From: Roseomonas sp.
GTDB lineage: Bacteria > Pseudomonadota > Alphaproteobacteria > Acetobacterales > Acetobacteraceae
DNA length: 64,000 bases
Direction of reading: 5' to 3'
NCBI GenBank assembly: GCA_031180725.1
Contig: JAPSLO010000003.1
Coordinates: 214,548 to 278,547, forward strand
How positions within the stretch are numbered: the first letter of the stretch is position 1; each line of letters begins with the position of its first letter. The notes beneath the pieces are model-generated. The model searched no databases. It was not told the origin of the DNA and saw only the letters and a list, made by a program, of their open reading frames with translations. Both the position numbers and the translations under genes were made by a program. Positions 1 through 9,181 of this stretch are shown one piece after another.

Positions 1-28
1 GGGGGGGCTGCCCCCCCCCCCCCCCCCC
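1..28. repeat. G7-CTG-C18 homopolymer block
   Basis: The window opens with seven G, then CTG, then eighteen C. The arms could fold as a hairpin, but runs this long are often found at contig ends or at collapsed or mis-called positions. It lies outside any gene, about 170 bases upstream of the first coding sequence. Nothing else is recognised in positions 29-196. Confidence 0.6.
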
Positions 29-196
29 GGCGGTGTTTCGCGGCGCTCGCCCTTTCCGGGCTTCCTCATCCGTTGATCCCCATGCTGGGGGAGTGGCGTA
101 GGCGCCATTGGGGGCCGCCGTCCTGTCTGCGGCGTTGCAATTCGTGCAGCTTAGGCCCGCAGCGGCCCCGTTCCCAGCCGCGCGAGGGGCGGGTAA

Positions 197-1315
197 GTGG
201 CGGCCGTGACCAATTCCCACCCCCTTCTGCCGGCCCGGCTTGCCGTGGTGATACCGGTGTACCGGGAAGCGGCCAATGTCGGCCCCTTGGTGGCGAAGCT
301 CCAGGCCGCGCTGGCGGGCATCGCCTGGGAAGCGGTGTTCGTGGACGATGACAGCCCGGACGGCACAGCCGGCCGGGTGCGGGAGATCGCGGCGCGGGAT
401 CCGCGGATTCGCTGCATCCAGCGGGTCGGGCGCCGTGGGCTTGCTTCCGCCTGTATCGAGGGGATGCTCTCCGTCTCCGCCCCCTTCGTCGCCGTCATGG
501 ATGGCGACCTGCAGCATGACGAGGCGATCCTGCCCGCCATGCTGGCGGCGGTGGAGCAGGGGGCGGACATCGCCGTGGGGTCGCGGCATGTGGAAGGGGG
601 ACACGCGGCCGGCGGCTTTTCCGCCGCGCGTGGCGCGCTTTCCGACGCGGGCACGCGCCTGGCGCAGCTTCTGCTTCCGGTGCCCGTGAGGGACCCGATG
701 AGCGGCTTCTTCCTGCTGCGACGCGATCTGGTGGAGCAGGCGGCGCCGCGCCTGACGGGGCGCGGATTCAAGATCCTGCTGGACCTGCTGCTGACACTGC
801 CGCGCGGCACCCGGGTGGTCGAAGTGCCCTATGCCTTCCGGGCACGAGAACACGGCACCTCCAAGCTGGATGCCACCGTGCTGCTGGAATTTGCCGGGCT
901 GCTGCTGGACAAGGCGACGGGCGGCACGGTGCCGCTGCGCTTCCTGGCATTTGCGGCAGTCGGCGCGGTGGGCGTGCTGGTGCACATGCTGGCGCTCTCC
1001 CTGCTGCTTGGCGCGCTGGGCCTGGGCTTCGGCGCAGCGCAATGGGGGGCGACCTTCGTGGCGATGACCACGAATTTCGTGCTGAACAACCGCATCACCT
1101 ATCGCGACGCGCGGCTGAAGGGCGCCGCCCTGTGGCGCGGCCTGGTGCTGTTCTACCTGGTCTGCGGGCTGGGCGCGGCGGCCAATGTGGGCATCGCGGC
1201 GCTGCTGGTGCGGGATGGCATTCTGGCCTGGGGCTTGGCAGGTGCGGCGGGGGCGCTGATCACCGTGGTGTGGAACTACGCCGTCTCCTCCACCCTGGTC
1301 TGGCGGGCACGCTGA
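197..1315 (+). CDS. GT2 family glycosyltransferase fused to a GtrA-like membrane domain
   Basis: 372 residues from a GTG start preceded by a GAGGGG-like ribosome site. Residues about 15-240 form a GT-A glycosyltransferase of the dolichol-phosphate-mannose synthase type: an initial VVIPVYRE strand, VDDDSPDGT, and the metal/nucleotide motif MDGDLQHDE. Residues about 245-372 are hydrophobic, with four predicted helices and the GtrA-like TNFVLNNRITY motif. Such fusions transfer a sugar from a nucleotide donor to a polyprenyl phosphate and help flip the product across the inner membrane. The stop overlaps the next start (TGATG), so the two genes are probably translationally coupled and serve the same glycolipid or glycan modification. 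The exact sugar cannot be read from the sequence. Confidence 0.88.
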   Translation: MAAVTNSHPLLPARLAVVIPVYREAANVGPLVAKLQAALAGIAWEAVFVDDDSPDGTAGRVREIAARDPRIRCIQRVGRRGLASACIEGMLSVSAPFVAVMDGDLQHDEAILPAMLAAVEQGADIAVGSRHVEGGHAAGGFSAARGALSDAGTRLAQLLLPVPVRDPMSGFFLLRRDLVEQAAPRLTGRGFKILLDLLLTLPRGTRVVEVPYAFRAREHGTSKLDATVLLEFAGLLLDKATGGTVPLRFLAFAAVGAVGVLVHMLALSLLLGALGLGFGAAQWGATFVAMTTNFVLNNRITYRDARLKGAALWRGLVLFYLVCGLGAAANVGIAALLVRDGILAWGLAGAAGALITVVWNYAVSSTLVWRAR

Positions 1316-2766
1316 TGAACCTCTGGCTCGCCGGGCTGCTGGCGCTGACCGCAGCGCGGCTGGTGGTGGCAGCCGTGGTGCCGCTGGCGCCGGATGAGGC
1401 CTATTACTGGGTCTGGTCCCGCGTGCTGCAGCCTGGCTACCTGGACCATCCGCCCATGGTCGCCCTGTTCATCCACGCCGGCACGCTGCTGGCGGGCGAG
1501 GGCGCCTTTGGCATCCGCCTGATGGGGCCGCTCACCATCGCGCTGGCAAGCATCCTGCTGGCGCAGGCGGCCGACGCGCTGTTCCCGGCCCGGCGCCCGG
1601 GCGTCTGGGCAGCCGCGCTGTTCAACGCGACGCTCATCATCGGGCTGGGCGGGATCCTGGCCACGCCGGACCTGCCGCTCGTGGTGTTCTGGACCGCGGC
1701 GCTCTGGGCGATCGCCCGGCTGCATGGCTCGGGCGACGGGCGCTGGTGGCTGGCCTTCGGGCTGCTCGCGGGGCTGGGCATGGCCTCGAAATACACCGCC
1801 GTGCTGCTGGGGCTGAGCGCGGTGGCCTGGCTGCTGGGCAGCCGCGCGGCTTGGCGCTGGTGGCGGGACTGGCGGCTCTATGCCGGCGGCGTGCTGGCGC
1901 TGCTGGCCTTCGCGCCGGTGCTGGCCTGGAACGCGGCGCATGGCTGGGCCTCCTTCGCCAAGCAGGGCGGGCGGGCGGGGCTGGACGCGCCGGGCTTCAC
2001 CCTGCGCTACCTCGGGGAATTGCTGGCAAGCCAGTTCGGCCTGGCGAACCCGCTGGTTTTCGTGCTTTGCGCGGCGGGCACCGCGTTGGCGCTGACGGCC
2101 TGGTGGCGGCGCGGGGATGCGGCGGGCGCGCTGCTGGCGGCCATGGTGGTGCCGCCGGCGGCCATCTTCCTGTGGCAGGCCACCGGCAGCCGGGTGCAGG
2201 GCAATTGGCCGATCATCCTCTACCCCGCCGCCTGCATCGCGGCCGCCGTCTATGCGCCGCGGCGCCTCCTGACCTGGTGGAAGCCGGCGGTGGCGGTGGG
2301 GCTGGGGCTCGCGCTGCTGGGCAGCCTGCAGGCGAGCCTCGCGCCGCTGCCGTTGCCGCGGCGCTTGGACCCCACATTGGCCCGGCTGGGCGGCTGGGAT
2401 GAACTGGCTGCCGAGGTGGAGGCCGAGCGCCGGCGCCAGGGCGTGGATTTCGTGGCGGCCGAGGAATACGGCCTGGCCGCCCAGTTGGCGCTGCGCCTGC
2501 CGCCGGGCGTGCCCGTGATGGCGCTGAACCCGCGCTGGGCGCTGTTCGACCTGCCGCGCCCCAGCTCGGGCCAGACCGGCCTGCTGGTGCAGAGCGAAAG
2601 GCGCGACAGTGCACCCGACTGGCCGGGCGCGGCGTCGCTGGCGCGCGCCGAGGGTCCGCTGATCCGCGCCCGGCGCGGCATCGAGGCTGAGCGCTACCGC
2701 AGCTTCCGTGTCGAAAGCCGGGCGGACCAGCCGCCGACGGCGGTGCTGCCGCGGCCGAGGAACTGA
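1315..2766 (+). CDS. GT39/ArnT-like integral membrane glycosyltransferase
   Basis: 483 residues, starting at the ATG that overlaps the previous stop. The reading frame is open further upstream, but that part lies inside the preceding gene. The first loop carries the family signature APDEAYYWVW followed by YLDHPPM, the acidic catalytic loop of polyprenyl-phosphate-sugar-dependent glycosyltransferases (PMT/ArnT). About ten hydrophobic helices follow, and the soluble C-terminal tail is short. It would use the polyprenyl-linked sugar made by the upstream GT2-GtrA protein to decorate a lipid or glycan on the periplasmic side. The acceptor (lipid A, hopanoid or polysaccharide) is unknown. Confidence 0.85.
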   Translation: MNLWLAGLLALTAARLVVAAVVPLAPDEAYYWVWSRVLQPGYLDHPPMVALFIHAGTLLAGEGAFGIRLMGPLTIALASILLAQAADALFPARRPGVWAAALFNATLIIGLGGILATPDLPLVVFWTAALWAIARLHGSGDGRWWLAFGLLAGLGMASKYTAVLLGLSAVAWLLGSRAAWRWWRDWRLYAGGVLALLAFAPVLAWNAAHGWASFAKQGGRAGLDAPGFTLRYLGELLASQFGLANPLVFVLCAAGTALALTAWWRRGDAAGALLAAMVVPPAAIFLWQATGSRVQGNWPIILYPAACIAAAVYAPRRLLTWWKPAVAVGLGLALLGSLQASLAPLPLPRRLDPTLARLGGWDELAAEVEAERRRQGVDFVAAEEYGLAAQLALRLPPGVPVMALNPRWALFDLPRPSSGQTGLLVQSERRDSAPDWPGAASLARAEGPLIRARRGIEAERYRSFRVESRADQPPTAVLPRPRN

Positions 2767-2832
2767 CGCCCGCCCTTGACGTCGCCGGGGCGCGGTCGAA
2801 CCTTTACCTTCGCACCTTGGCCGGAGGCCGGA

Positions 2833-3831
2833 ATGCGTATCCATCGCAAGCGTGGCTGGGAAATCCCCGAAAGCCAGGTGACGCCCGAGCCCCTGGTGCT
2901 CAGCCGCCGGGCGCTGATAGCCGCGGCGGGCGCCGGCGCCATGCTGCTGCCCGCCGCCAAGGCGAAGGCGCAGTGGTTCTTCCGGCGGGAGCAGACCCCG
3001 ACCGATCCCTGGATGCGTAACCCGGCGGAAACGCCGGACCTGCCGCCGGCCATGCGCAACCCCCGCTACCAGCCCGGCCGTGCCATCAGCCCGGAACGCG
3101 AGCCGGTCACCTACAACAACTTCTACGAGTTCGGGTCCTCGAAGGATGTGTGGTCGACGGCGTTGCGCATGCCGATGCGCCCCTGGACGATCCAGGTGGA
3201 CGGCATGGTGGAGGAGCCCGCCACCTTCGACCTGGACGATCTGATCCGCCGTATCGGATTGGAGGAGCGCGTCTATCGCCTGCGCTGCGTGGAGGCCTGG
3301 GCGATGACCGTGCCCTGGACTGGCTTCCCGCTGGCCCGGCTGATGGACATCGTCCGCCCGCTGGGATCGGCGAAATACCTGCGCTTCGAGACGGCCCAGA
3401 AGCCCGAGGCGATGGTGGCGCTGCGGCAGAGCTGGTACCCCTGGCCGCATATCGAGGGCTGCACGGTCGAGGAGGCGGCCAATGAGTTGGCCTTCATGCC
3501 CGTGGGTCTCTTCGGCAAGCCGCTGCCACCGCAGAATGGCGGCCCCTTCCGTGTGGTCTTCCCGTGGAAATACGGCTTCAAATCCGGCAAGTCGATCGCG
3601 CGGATCACCCTGACGGACCAGCGCCCGCGCAGCTTCTGGGAGACCTTGCAGGGCAGCGAATACGGCTTCTGGGCCAATGTGAACCCGGAGGTCCCGCATC
3701 CGCGCTGGAGCCAGGCGACGGAGCGGCTGATCGGCACCAATGAGCGCGTGCCGACGCGGCTCTTCAACGGCTATGGCGAATTTGTCGCCGGCCTCTATAC
3801 CAACCTGCAGAACGAGCGGCTCTGGGCGTAG
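2833..3831 (+). CDS. msrP: protein-methionine-sulfoxide reductase catalytic subunit MsrP
   Basis: 332 residues, close to the 334 of E. coli MsrP (YedY). The ATG at 2833 is preferred because GGAGG lies five bases upstream. A TTG at 2776 in frame would add an unlikely leader. A twin-arginine signal is visible (SRRALIA, residues 24-30, then a hydrophobic stretch ending in AKA near residue 46), so it is exported folded by Tat. The molybdenum ligand is Cys152 in RLRCVEAW. The enzyme repairs oxidised methionines of periplasmic proteins with electrons from the heme membrane protein MsrQ. No msrQ lies next to it or anywhere in this window, which is unusual. Confidence 0.93.
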   Translation: MRIHRKRGWEIPESQVTPEPLVLSRRALIAAAGAGAMLLPAAKAKAQWFFRREQTPTDPWMRNPAETPDLPPAMRNPRYQPGRAISPEREPVTYNNFYEFGSSKDVWSTALRMPMRPWTIQVDGMVEEPATFDLDDLIRRIGLEERVYRLRCVEAWAMTVPWTGFPLARLMDIVRPLGSAKYLRFETAQKPEAMVALRQSWYPWPHIEGCTVEEAANELAFMPVGLFGKPLPPQNGGPFRVVFPWKYGFKSGKSIARITLTDQRPRSFWETLQGSEYGFWANVNPEVPHPRWSQATERLIGTNERVPTRLFNGYGEFVAGLYTNLQNERLWA

Positions 3832-3861
3832 TCGATTTCGGGCGTCGTCGACCGGGTCTGA

Positions 3862-5598
3862 TCAGGCGACCGGCAGCCACATGGCGGCGGTGGTGCCGTG
3901 GCCTGGGCTGCTTTCCATGCGCAGCGCGCCGCCGGCCCGCGCGCAGAAGCCGCGCACCGTGGCCAAGCCCAGCCCGGTGCCGAGGCCCGGTCCCTTAGTG
4001 GTGAAGAAAGGCTCTCCTACTCGCGCCAGGGTTTCGGCATCCATGCCGATGCCGGTGTCGCGCACCGCCACGACCACGTGGCGGCCGGGACGCAGGCCGA
4101 TCTCCTCCATCGCGTCCTCCAGCGTTTCCACCCATGCGGCAATGGTCACCACGCCGCCGCCAGGCATCGCGTCTCGTGCATTTGCCGCCAGGTTGACGAG
4201 CGCGGCCTCGAAGCCGGCGCGGTCGCCGCGGGCGGGGGGAAGGCCGGGCGGCAGCAGCGACCGCACACGATAGCCACTGCCCAGCGTGCGGGCGAGCAAC
4301 TCGCTGGTGTCGGCCAGTGCGCCCGCGATCTCGAAAGCAGGGGCGGGAGCGTCGGGGTCTCCGCCACCGCGGGCGAAGGCCAGCATGGCATCCACCAGCT
4401 TGCCGCCGCGCTCCGCCGCGTCGCTCAGCAGTTCCGCCACGCGCCGGACTTCCTCGGGGTCATCGGCGCGGCGCTGCATCACGCGGGCGCCGCTGTGCAC
4501 CGATTGCACCAGGTTCTTCACGTCATGTGCCAGCCCTGCAGCCAGCAGGCCGATGGCGGCCGCGCGGCCGGCGCGGGCCAACTGCGCCTCGGCCTCTGCC
4601 CGGCTTTCGGCTTGCTCGCGTTGCAGCCGCGCGCCGCGGTGGGTGATGGCGGTCAGCGCCAGCAGCAGTACCATCGCCGTCAGCGCGCCGACGCCGGGGG
4701 CCAGCATGCGTTGCTGCCAGGTGGTCAGCAGGCTGCCGCGATCCACGCCGTAGGCCACAACCACCGGCCAATCGCCCACGCGGCGGGCGGCGAACAGCCG
4801 GACCTCACCATCCAGCGGCGTCACCACCCATTGCGCCTTGGCCGGCGGCGCCAGCAGATTCGCCAACGCCGCCTGCATCGCCGGCTGGGCGGCCCGCGCC
4901 TGCTCCGGCGAGATCGCGGGAAAGCGCGCGAGCACCATGCCGTCCTCGCGCAACATCGCCACAACGGCCCGTGGCGTCTCCGCAATCTCGGCATAGAAAT
5001 CCGACAGCGCGGCCGGGTCGAAGGAGGAGCCGATGCGCGCCCAAGCGCCCGGCTGCATCCGGCGCGCCACCGGGATCACCAGCCGCCCGGTGGGCCGGGC
5101 GATGAGTGGCTCTCCCACCGAGCGCAGGGTGCCCGGTTCCTCCAGCTGGCGGATATAGTCGCGGTCACCCAGCGGCTCGGCGCGCGCGGGGAATTCCCAG
5201 GACGTCGCGACGGTGCGCCCCTCCTCATCCGTCACCAGCACGTCGCCGATCACCGGCGCGCCGGAGGCTGAAAGGTCCGCCAGCAGTGCGTGCAGGCCGG
5301 CGTCCCGGCGCAAGCTCTCCGGATCACGTCCCGCAATGCCGCGCGCAACGGCGGACATGATGGCATCCTGCGTGCCGAAGGCGCGCAGCGCATTCTGCCG
5401 CAGCAGCTCCGTCGTGCGTTCCAGCCGCGCCTCGGCCTCTGCGACCACGGCCCACCAGGAAAACAGCCCGGCTCCCGCCGCGCCCAGCAAGGGCACCAGG
5501 ATCGCCCCTGCCCAGAGCAGGGAGAAACCGCGAAGCGGGCGCGATGGTGCGCGGCCGCGCGGCCGGTCGCGCGGGTCGGGAGAGGAAGTTATCCGCAC
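3862..5598 (-). CDS. membrane sensor histidine kinase (orphan)
   Basis: 578 residues from a GTG start. Order of parts: arginine-rich N-terminus; transmembrane helix about 27-50; a periplasmic Cache/PDC-like sensor of about 250 residues; second helix about 301-320; a short coiled coil; dimerisation/phosphoacceptor helix with His358 in LAHDVKN; and a HATPase domain with NLAANARDAM, DTGIGM, EPFFTTK and GTGLGL. This resembles the DctB/NtrY-like HK class that senses small ligands outside the cell. No response regulator gene is adjacent, so the partner is unknown. It is convergent with msrP, with only 30 bases between the stops. Confidence 0.88.
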   Translation of the reverse strand: MRITSSPDPRDRPRGRAPSRPLRGFSLLWAGAILVPLLGAAGAGLFSWWAVVAEAEARLERTTELLRQNALRAFGTQDAIMSAVARGIAGRDPESLRRDAGLHALLADLSASGAPVIGDVLVTDEEGRTVATSWEFPARAEPLGDRDYIRQLEEPGTLRSVGEPLIARPTGRLVIPVARRMQPGAWARIGSSFDPAALSDFYAEIAETPRAVVAMLREDGMVLARFPAISPEQARAAQPAMQAALANLLAPPAKAQWVVTPLDGEVRLFAARRVGDWPVVVAYGVDRGSLLTTWQQRMLAPGVGALTAMVLLLALTAITHRGARLQREQAESRAEAEAQLARAGRAAAIGLLAAGLAHDVKNLVQSVHSGARVMQRRADDPEEVRRVAELLSDAAERGGKLVDAMLAFARGGGDPDAPAPAFEIAGALADTSELLARTLGSGYRVRSLLPPGLPPARGDRAGFEAALVNLAANARDAMPGGGVVTIAAWVETLEDAMEEIGLRPGRHVVVAVRDTGIGMDAETLARVGEPFFTTKGPGLGTGLGLATVRGFCARAGGALRMESSPGHGTTAAMWLPVA

Positions 5599-5761
5599 AC
5601 GAGATGGATGCCTTCGCCGCTACGGACTGTGAAGCCACATATGCGCGTGCCGGGTCTGCGCGGCGTGCCGGCCGGGATTCCAGCTAAAAAACATCCTCGA
5701 GTGCGGCGAAATCGCGCTGCGATCCGGAAAATGCGGCAGCGGGATGCAAAGCGTTTTCAGG

Positions 5762-6214
5762 TCAGGCGGGCTCGCCCAGCCCGAGCCTGGCCCGCGCGAG
5801 CACGATGACCCGCTGCGCCTCCGGCCAGAGATCGAAGGCGGAGAGATCGGCGCTGTCGGCCCAGGCGATCTCCGTCACGTCGCCGCCGGGCCGTGCCTCG
5901 CCGCCGCTCCAGCGGGCCAGGAAATCGATGATCGTGTAATGGAAACGCGGGCCGCATGCGGGATCGCCCGGGGTGATGGCATCCACCACCGCCAGCAGCT
6001 CCAGCGGCCCGACCTCGATTCCGGTCTCCTCCCGCAATTCGCGCCGCGCCGCCTGTTCGGCGGTCTCGCCCAGGCGCTGCGCACCGCCGGGCAGGGACCA
6101 TTCACCGAGCCGCGGCGGACGGCCACGGCGGATCAGCAACACCTCCGTCCCACGGAAGGCGAGCACGCCGATGCCCACCCAGGGGCGCGCCGGGTACTCG
6201 CGCGGGTTGCTCAT
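5762..6214 (-). CDS. NUDIX hydrolase
   Basis: 150 residues from the ATG at 6214. The reading frame is open further upstream but would run into the preceding gene. The start overlaps the DUF4340 stop (ATGA), which indicates translational coupling. The NUDIX box is complete: GGAQRLGETAEQAARREL followed by REETGIE. The family cleaves nucleoside diphosphates linked to another group, and nearby MutT/NudF-like enzymes clean oxidised nucleotides or ADP-ribose. The substrate cannot be deduced. It is the last gene of the Gld-like ABC operon, but it may share the transcript without sharing the function. Confidence 0.88.
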   Translation of the reverse strand: MSNPREYPARPWVGIGVLAFRGTEVLLIRRGRPPRLGEWSLPGGAQRLGETAEQAARRELREETGIEVGPLELLAVVDAITPGDPACGPRFHYTIIDFLARWSGGEARPGGDVTEIAWADSADLSAFDLWPEAQRVIVLARARLGLGEPA

Positions 6215-7215
6215 CGCGACTGCTTCGCCAGGTCTTCCATGCGCGGCAGGAACGCCTTTTCCTTCCATTGGCCGACCTGATAGGCCCAGCCGCGCCAGCG
6301 CGCATTCAGCCTTTCGGCCTCCTGATCGCCTTCGGCAGCTAGGCGTACCCACAGAGTCTCGCCTTCCTTCCGGGCGGCGATGCGGATGGCCAGGTTGTCC
6401 GTCAGCGTGAAGCGCGATTCGCCCAGCCATTCGCCGGGCATCTCGGCTTCCGGCTTCACCTCCAGGAAGGTGAGGAATTCGAAGGCGCGCGCCACCTCGT
6501 CCAGGCTCAGCTCATCCAGCTCCGGCGTCTCGGCGGGTTCCACCACCGCGAGCTTCGCATCCACATCGCCGTCGCGGCGCAACACCAACGTGCCTTCGCC
6601 GGCGCGATTGATCTCGGCGGCGCGGACGCGGTCGCGGGGGAGATTCGCCAGGTCGCGGTCGATCCAGAGATTGGGATCGGCATCCAGCGGCAGGCGGCCC
6701 TCGGCCAGCCAGGCCTGGTTCTCGTTCGGGCGGCGCACATAGACGCTTTCGGGCACATTGCCCTGCACGCGCATCCGGCGGCGGCCGACCACCAGCTCCG
6801 CAATCGCGGCCCCTTGGCCATCCAGCACGCGCAGCAGCGAGGAGGTGGCGCCTTGACGAGTTGGGTCCTCTACGCCCAGGCGCTCCAGCATCTCGGGGTT
6901 GGCGGTGCGCGGCTCGGTCAGGCGCAACTCGGTCAAGCCCACCAGCAATTCGCGCACGCGCTCGGGGCGCACCGGGTAGTTCGACTTGGCGGGCAGCACC
7001 CAATTGTCGCCCTCCGCCCGCTGCACCGTCAGCGTGCCATCATGGCGCACCACCTCGATGCGCCGGGCATTGGCCAGGCGCGGGGCCAGGCCGGGGAAGG
7101 CCAGCGGCGGGGTGGAGGCGGTCGGGTTCTCGGCGGTGTCGGGCGTCAGTACCAGCGCAGCGCCGACGCTGGCGGCCGCGGCGGCGCCGAGCAGGATCAG
7201 CGTGCGGCGCTTCAT
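6211..7215 (-). CDS. DUF4340 domain-containing protein of a Gld-like ABC operon
   Basis: 334 residues. A hydrophobic N-terminal segment (residues about 5-24) acts as signal anchor, placing the rest in the periplasm. The body shows the DUF4340 pattern of repeated beta-rich halves, with an RRIEVVRHDGT-type opening, NWVLPAKS and LTEPRTANPEMLERLGVEDP. The family is regularly encoded next to GldG-like proteins and ABC-2 transporters, as here (start overlaps the upstream stop by four bases). Its biochemical role is not known. It may be an accessory or sensor subunit of the exporter. Confidence 0.82.
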   Translation of the reverse strand: MKRRTLILLGAAAAASVGAALVLTPDTAENPTASTPPLAFPGLAPRLANARRIEVVRHDGTLTVQRAEGDNWVLPAKSNYPVRPERVRELLVGLTELRLTEPRTANPEMLERLGVEDPTRQGATSSLLRVLDGQGAAIAELVVGRRRMRVQGNVPESVYVRRPNENQAWLAEGRLPLDADPNLWIDRDLANLPRDRVRAAEINRAGEGTLVLRRDGDVDAKLAVVEPAETPELDELSLDEVARAFEFLTFLEVKPEAEMPGEWLGESRFTLTDNLAIRIAARKEGETLWVRLAAEGDQEAERLNARWRGWAYQVGQWKEKAFLPRMEDLAKQSR

Positions 7216-9176
7216 GCCCGCGCCTCCGCCCGGCGGCGGGCCCGGACCACGCCGAGTCCGACGGCAAAGATCGTCAGCAGGGCCGGCACCAGGGCGATGT
7301 TCAGCACGCGCAGCAATGTCTCCAGGCTGTCAATGTCGCGGCGGAGTTCGAGCTGCACGCGGCGCAACTCGCCACGGGTTCGGCGGATCTCCTCCCGCGC
7401 GCGGTCGATCTCGGCGCGCTGCTCCGGCGTGATGACGGTGTTGGCCTGCTGCCCCTGCGGACCCTGGCGCAGTTCGCGCAACCGGCGCTCCGTCGCTTCC
7501 AGCCGTTCCTGCAGGCCGCGCTCGGTCTGGCGGTACTGCGCTTCCGCATTGCGGCGGATGTCTTCCACCATCTCGAAGGGACGGAGACTCTCGCCACGGG
7601 AGCGGAGCGAGACCAGTGCCTCGCCGCCCGCCATGGTGTCAGCCAGGTTGATCAGGAAGGCGCCGTTGTCGCTGAAGGGCGTCGTCACCTGCTGGCCGAA
7701 GAAATCCTGCACGCGGACCCAGAAGCGGTCCTCCAGGATGTCGGCGTCATTGGCGACGATCAGGTTGGCCGGGCCTTCGCTGCGCGCGCGATGGGCGGGG
7801 AAGTCCGCCGGCCGCTCCGCGCCTTCCGGCGGCGGGGGCGGGCCCTGGAAGGCGGAGTTCAGCACGCCGCGAATCCGCGCCACCACGACATGCGCCTGGT
7901 TGTCCGGCTGGAATTCGGCCAGCAGGCGCGTCGGGCTCGGGTCCTGGCGGACGCGGGCAGCGTCGACCAACTGTGTGCGCTCGCTGGTGGTGACCAGCGG
8001 GGTGAACTCGATATTCGCGCCCTCCCGCTGGCGCACCGCGCCGGCCGAGGCCAGCGTCACCTGTGCCAGCTCGGCGGTCGCGATCTCCTGCCGGTTCAGG
8101 CCGGCAGCGGGGACGTTGAACCAGGCGAGGTAGTCCACCGCCTGCACACGGTCGCGCGGATCTGCACGCACGCGCCAGGCGCCGCGCTGGTCCAGCACCA
8201 CCTTGTCGCTCGGCGCCTCGATGCCCCAGGCGTTCAGCAGACGGTCGAGGTTGCTGGCGGTGTTGGTGGCCGGCGGCTGGCCGGGGGAGGGGCGGCTCGC
8301 CTGGCTTTCGCTGTGCGGATCGGTCAGCGCGATTAGCCGGCCGCCGCGCATGACGAACTGGTCGATCGCGTACAGCGTCTGCTCCGGCAGGTTCTGGGCA
8401 TGGGCGACCAGCAGCACCTGCACATCGGGCTCGATCACCTGCGCGTCAGTGGCGATGTCCCGAACCGTGTAGAACTGGCGGAGCTGGTTCATCACCACAT
8501 AAGGCTGGCCGACGCCCGGCTGGCGCATCATCAGCGCGCGCGGATCACCGTTCAGCGGCAGCGAGGAGATGACGCCCAGCACCGGGCGGCGCGGGTTCGA
8601 CAATTCCCAGACCAGCCGCGTCAGGTCGTATTCCAGGAAGCGTTCGCGGTCCGGCTGGAAGAAGGGCACGGTCCGCTCATCATCCAGTAGGTTCTGGCCA
8701 ACTAGGCCGAAATAGACCTGCTCGCCAGACTGATCGACGGGCACGCCCTGCAGGCCCAGCGCCTGGGCGCGGTCCTCGGTCTCGCTGAAGGGCTCGGGGT
8801 CCAGTACTTCGAGCCGGACCTTGCCGCGGGCAACGGCGACATACTCGTCCAGCATGGCGCGGACGCGTTCGGCATAGGCGCCATAGGCCGGGATCGCCGC
8901 GCCCAGGCGGCGCGAATAGAAGAGCCGCAGCGTGACCGGATCCTGCAGCCCCTGCAGTACCTGCTTCGTGCCGTCCGAGAGCGTGTAGAGCTGGTTTTCG
9001 GTGAGGTCGATCCTGGCGCGGGCCAGCAGCCTGTCAGCCAGCATGTTCACCCCGACGGCCAGGATCGCCGCCAACAGCAGCCCGATGCTGGCCGAGAGAC
9101 CGCGGCGGCCTCGCGTGACCGGCGGTGGGGCCGAGGCGGAAGGGCGGGGCACGTTGGTGATGGAGGTCTCGCTCAT
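7212..9176 (-). CDS. GldG-like ABC-transporter auxiliary protein
   Basis: 654 residues. One transmembrane helix sits near residues 29-49, followed by DLTENQLYTLSDGT, the hallmark opening of GldG/ABC_transp_aux proteins. A large extracytoplasmic domain follows, containing a GRLIALTDPHSE segment. Near residues 545-625 there is a highly charged, probably coiled-coil stretch, then a second helix (about 622-643) and a basic tail. In gliding Bacteroidota, GldA/F/G form an ABC system; the proteobacterial versions are uncharacterised. The gene lies five bases after the permease gene and overlaps the DUF4340 gene. Confidence 0.85.
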   Translation of the reverse strand: MSETSITNVPRPSASAPPPVTRGRRGLSASIGLLLAAILAVGVNMLADRLLARARIDLTENQLYTLSDGTKQVLQGLQDPVTLRLFYSRRLGAAIPAYGAYAERVRAMLDEYVAVARGKVRLEVLDPEPFSETEDRAQALGLQGVPVDQSGEQVYFGLVGQNLLDDERTVPFFQPDRERFLEYDLTRLVWELSNPRRPVLGVISSLPLNGDPRALMMRQPGVGQPYVVMNQLRQFYTVRDIATDAQVIEPDVQVLLVAHAQNLPEQTLYAIDQFVMRGGRLIALTDPHSESQASRPSPGQPPATNTASNLDRLLNAWGIEAPSDKVVLDQRGAWRVRADPRDRVQAVDYLAWFNVPAAGLNRQEIATAELAQVTLASAGAVRQREGANIEFTPLVTTSERTQLVDAARVRQDPSPTRLLAEFQPDNQAHVVVARIRGVLNSAFQGPPPPPEGAERPADFPAHRARSEGPANLIVANDADILEDRFWVRVQDFFGQQVTTPFSDNGAFLINLADTMAGGEALVSLRSRGESLRPFEMVEDIRRNAEAQYRQTERGLQERLEATERRLRELRQGPQGQQANTVITPEQRAEIDRAREEIRRTRGELRRVQLELRRDIDSLETLLRVLNIALVPALLTIFAVGLGVVRARRRAEARA

Positions 9177-9181
9177 GGGGC

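Noticed and set aside
1276-3699. 807-codon open frame on the minus strand across the GT39 and msrP genes
   Set aside because: Antisense shadow of well-recognised genes in GC-rich DNA; no domain in its translation.
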